DNA of 64,000 nucleotides from Sporodiniella umbellata (Eukaryota; Mucoromycota; Mucoromycetes; Mucorales; Rhizopodaceae). Both the position numbers and the translations under genes were made by a program. Location: positions 151,772 to 215,771 of the forward strand of contig JAIXMR010000030.1 of the NCBI GenBank assembly GCA_025677835.1. The letters are read 5' to 3'. This document shows, in pieces, positions 61,110 through 64,000 of this stretch (position 1 is the first letter of the stretch; each line of letters starts with the position of its first letter). A model generated the notes under the pieces. It saw only the letters and a program-made list of their open reading frames with translations. It ran no database searches and had not been told where the DNA came from.

Positions 61110-62595
61110 TTAAATCTGTGATCTTCTTTCTTCTTCCATTTCTGCCATTATGTCCTCAACTGTCAAGGATTCTTTATCACTTTCATATTCTTCTATGGAA
61201 ACCCCGTCCTTGTTAACATAAATTTTAGTTGCCAAGGATACTGCCACGTTCTCTAACCAAAGTGGTAAGGGCGGCTCAACAGCCCCAGTTAAAACCATTT
61301 GTCGAAGGCCCTCAATTACGTTTGTGCCTTTGAAGTTGATGTCAATTTTGATGCTTTCTTCATTACTGTCGTTCATGATTGCCTTGCTATCGTTCGTCTG
61401 TAGAGGCAAATCTAACTGCGATTCAATAAGTCTTTGCGATCACACATACACATATAACAGTGACCTACCTCTATGTCTAACGACCTGTAGCTGACAATTT
61501 CATTAGGACCGAAATAGTTGCTCATCGCATCATATCGTTCTTTCATTTCGCTTATATCAACAGGCACAATACGTCTCTTTTTTTCTCCCGGGCCAGTATA
61601 GCCATCAGCGAAATCTTTGGCTCTCTTTTGTCGAATGTCAAGTGGATTTGAATCGAACTCGTTATTTTTCAACTGCCCAAATACACCTAAAGATCGTTTA
61701 CTCATGATCTGCTCAGTAATTTCCTGAAAATGTGCGGCTGCCAATTTCTGTATAATGATCTTGTCAGCCGAAAAGGCATGTAAAATAGCCTCGTTCACAT
61801 AAGGATTCATGTCTTTAGTCCAGTTTGAGTGTACTAGCATATAAGACGTTTCAGGGTAATAAATGAGAAAACCACTTTGTCGTTTTGGGCGTGTTTGCCC
61901 TGTCGTGTTGTCAGTATAAAACTTAATGTAAAACCAGTAGGCATCCATATCTATTTTGTTGAAAGCATAGACGTACTAAAACCAAATAATCAGCAAAAGC
62001 CTGCATTGTTGCTTATAGACTTACACAGTTATGTAGCCCTGACAAAAAACTATACAGCTGGTGTTTAAGAACGTCAATTTCGATACTAGAGTTGATCTTT
62101 CCAAATTCTTAAGCAATCTATCAGTTTAACTTTTTTTTCTCCAAAAAGCTTAATCAAACTCACTTTTTACAATCTCAAAGATTCTCCAATTTTTTTCAGC
62201 AGTTTTGAACATCATAGCTTTAAGTAACCATGAAAATCAGCTTCTTTTTTTTTTAAAAAAAAAAAAACCTACTTTGTATCTCGAGTTGGGCGAGTTGCAT
62301 AGTGCAAAGTCCATCTGGCTATCCAAACGATAAATGTCAGCCAACTTTGTCTTCAAAATCCCCCATTTGTATTTACCCAATCAAACATTTTAATTCTTTG
62401 TATGATATCTGCTCTACTCTTGTATTTTACATTCGAAATATAATCTTCCAGCTGACTATTATTTCGGGGGCGAAACTCTGGAAAATCAAACCACAAGGAA
62501 ACAGCATTTCTTAAAGCAGGAAGCGGTGCTATAGTCAATGCACCATTCAAAAATACTCCATATTTGATTAGCTTTAAATCTTTCTCTGAAAGCAT
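61110..62595 (-). CDS. Kinetochore protein CENP-N/Chl4 (possible frame break in exon 1)
   Basis: The modelled exons are 62595-62377, 62350-62269, 62217-62164, 62107-62025, 61975-61469 and 61415-61110 (416 aa). Family landmarks: LKLIKYGVFLNGALTIAPLP at the N-terminus; KLADIYRLDSQMDFALCNSP; AYWFYIKFYTDNTTGQTRPK; YPETSYMLVHSNWTKDMNPY; HAFSADKIIIQKLAAAHFQE; and the closing IDINFKGTNVIEGLRQMVLT then GAVEPPLPLWLENVAVSLAT. The Chl4/CENP-N fold links CENP-A nucleosomes to the inner kinetochore (CCAN/Ctf19). Between exon 1 and the next block the reading frame shifts: either a 26-nt GT-AG intron (62376-62351) or a one-base deletion in a C5/G5 run (62360-62364). The donor at 62268 and the microexons that follow are less certain than the last two exons. 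Confidence 0.83.
62245..62267. repeat. T10-A13 junction tract inside a CENP-N intron
   Basis: Same mirrored T-then-A pattern as at 9638 and 40406. Confidence 0.85.
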
Positions 62596-63049
62596 TTAAA
62601 GCTAAAGTATCCCAACAAGAAAAATAAATAAAAACGGAAAACTGCTTAATGTGACTGCCTATGTTCCTTTATTTTGTGTTCTACCAAGAACACTACTGGT
62701 TCCATTTCCATAAAGTCCCTAGGTACTTATTTGAGGTGCTTGAGTAATTTTTAACCCGTACCAATAAGCAAAACATCAGCTTTTATTTGTCAAACCCCTA
62801 CTATGCTGCTTGGGTGAAGCAGCTTCTGTCAACTTAATAAAAAAGCTACTGATATTAGCAGTTTTTTGTTACTCTTACTAAACAATATAATGTCACTTTG
62901 TTGATAGACATCTAGTCTATTATTACATATATTCGTATCAAAAAAACGTTTTTCCCTATATATTTTAAAAGTCTCCTCCTTCGCATCAATCCAAGTTGCC
63001 AAACTTTATTCAGTTATGACTGGCAATTTCAAGAGACACCACTTGTAGA

Positions 63050-63072
63050 ATATATATATATATATATATATA
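63050..63072. repeat. (TA) microsatellite
   Basis: About eleven TA units, 45 bp before the 15-bp inverted repeat. Confidence 0.9.
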
Positions 63073-63117
63073 AAACGAGTATAGTTTAAATGTGTACAAC
63101 TAAAAATACAAAATACT

Positions 63118-63159
63118 TTGAGATATTTATTTCACTTATTCGTAAAATAAATATCTCAA
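63118..63159. repeat. Perfect 15-bp inverted repeat with 12-nt loop
   Basis: TTGAGATATTTATTT, then CACTTATTCGTA, then AAATAAATATCTCAA. All 15 positions pair. It lies in gene-free DNA, so it is not explained by coding sequence. Confidence 0.9.
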
Positions 63160-64000
63160 TCTTTATATGACAAGAAAGTAAAAGCGAGTGACAAGTACTG
63201 AAAGTTTTCAAACAAGAAAAAAAAAACATGAGGCGTATGCACTAAAAAAAATGAATAACTGCAGTTGGAAAGATGAAATGGATTCTGGATACAAAAATAC
63301 GTTAAATGCAATAATGTTAAGAGTTAAAAAATAGAAAAAAAAAAAAAAACCTAATCAAATATAAAATAATTAAAAAAAGTAGTAAATGACACAAAAAGAT
63401 AGACAACTATACTTAAAGAAGAATAGTTTATAAAGAAAGCAGACAAACTTTGGAACTTTTGAAGACTTTTTAAAGGAGGTTTAATACTAACAATTTAGAC
63501 GTTATATAAGAACATCAAAACAAGCACTATTATAAGAAAAAAATTGCATGAAGAAAATAACAGTGTGTACGCTTAAAAATTTACGTAAAAAGAAAAATAT
63601 ACCAGGCGTAGAGTAGATGTAGCATGCTGCAACTACAATAGTACTATATATAAACTTCACTCAATGACTACATTATTACATACACCTTACCTGCATTTTT
63701 TGTGAAAAAAAAAGCAAGTTAGCTAATTAGCCAAAAAGACAAAACAGGAAATACCAAGAGATAATATACAAACCAAACTAACTTTATCATTACAAACAAT
63801 AAAGACAAATAATTGTCAATTCAATATACATTTGTTGGGTTTTGAAAATTTAAAATCAAATATACTTCAAACTTTTATTATTTCAAATAAACTTGAAGTT
63901 TTTGTTATTTGTGCATTTTTTTTAAAAAAAAAAAAAGCTCTGCATGTCCTTTTTTATTATCTTTTTACAAGTACTACTCAAAGAATAACAATAAAGTCTT

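Larger units (their letters stand above)
62596..64000. other. AT-rich right end without recognisable genes
   Basis: 1.4 kb of very AT-rich DNA upstream of CENP-N. It holds a (TA) microsatellite (63050-63072), a perfect 15-bp inverted repeat (63118-63159) and a T8-A12 junction (63916-63935). No open frame worth reporting. Confidence 0.55.

Noticed and set aside
61412..61468. Reading the CENP-N frame on into VGHCYMCMCDRKD, which looks like a small zinc motif
   Set aside because: The stretch is a 53-nt intron (GTAGGT...CGCAG); splicing it out joins the two conserved blocks in phase.

Overview
This window is nuclear DNA of a fungus, most likely one of the Mucoromycota and probably Mucorales. The genes are eukaryotic and mostly cut by many short GT-AG introns of about 45-65 nt. 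Non-coding DNA is very AT-rich and full of long A or T homopolymers. Gene content is fungal: a HIS4-type histidine trifunctional enzyme, a WOPR (Gti1/Pac2) regulator, an EXG-type glucanase and a Pex30-like dysferlin-domain protein. It also keeps genes often lost from yeasts: a COP1-type RING/WD40 ubiquitin ligase, CSN5, a PH-tailed kinesin-3 and a GT10 fucosyltransferase. I place it no lower than that without a database search.

Layout. 1-808: 3' end of a cytochrome P450 gene (+), then a decayed P450 copy on the other strand (1797-2321). 3163-5807 (-): HIS4. 7245-9467 (+): poly(A) polymerase. 9672-12220 (+): COP1. 12391-12694 (-): a possible 86-aa two-exon gene. 12962-13927 (+): TLDc protein, convergent with an unknown 224-aa protein (13935-14609, -). 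16200-18084 (+): MFS transporter. 18248-19004 (-): UTP16/BUD21-like, sharing a divergent promoter with TAF5 (19486-22074, +). 22220-22630 (-): small hypothetical. 22700-23991 (+): REI1. 25477-30196 (+): condensin subunit 1. 30578-32094 (+): Dom34/Pelota. 32634-33077 (+): PHF5A/Rds3. 33770-34903 (-): PLC-like phosphodiesterase. 35078-36075 (-): TVP23. 36331-37763 (+): CSN5. 37832-38950 (-): EXG-type glucanase. 39960-41396 (-): Pex30-like. 41620-43163 (-): GT10 fucosyltransferase. 43627-44270 (+): ARPC5. 45572-46357 (+): WOPR factor. 48217-49025 (+): UBC9. 49236-51173 (-): fumarate reductase with cytochrome b5. 51465-56564 (-): kinesin-3. 56871-59112 (-): GPAT. 59792-60224 (-): mL53. 61110-62595 (-): CENP-N/Chl4.

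The genes are mostly unrelated housekeeping genes rather than a pathway cluster. Loose functional groups are mRNA processing (PAP1, PHF5A), ribosome biogenesis and rescue (UTP16, REI1, Dom34, mL53), chromosome segregation (condensin, CENP-N), ubiquitin/SUMO/NEDD8 control (COP1, UBC9, CSN5) and cytoskeleton or membrane traffic (kinesin-3, ARPC5, TVP23, Pex30-like). No RNA gene, CRISPR array or intact transposon was recognised.

Exon boundaries were placed by hand. In the spliced models the exon lengths sum to whole codons; single boundaries may still be off by a few bases. The most useful second looks are the P450 pseudogene pair, the COP1/CSN5 pair, the GT10 enzyme with a C-terminal membrane anchor, a frame break in CENP-N, recurrent T(n)A(n) junctions, and a perfect 15-bp inverted repeat near the right end.
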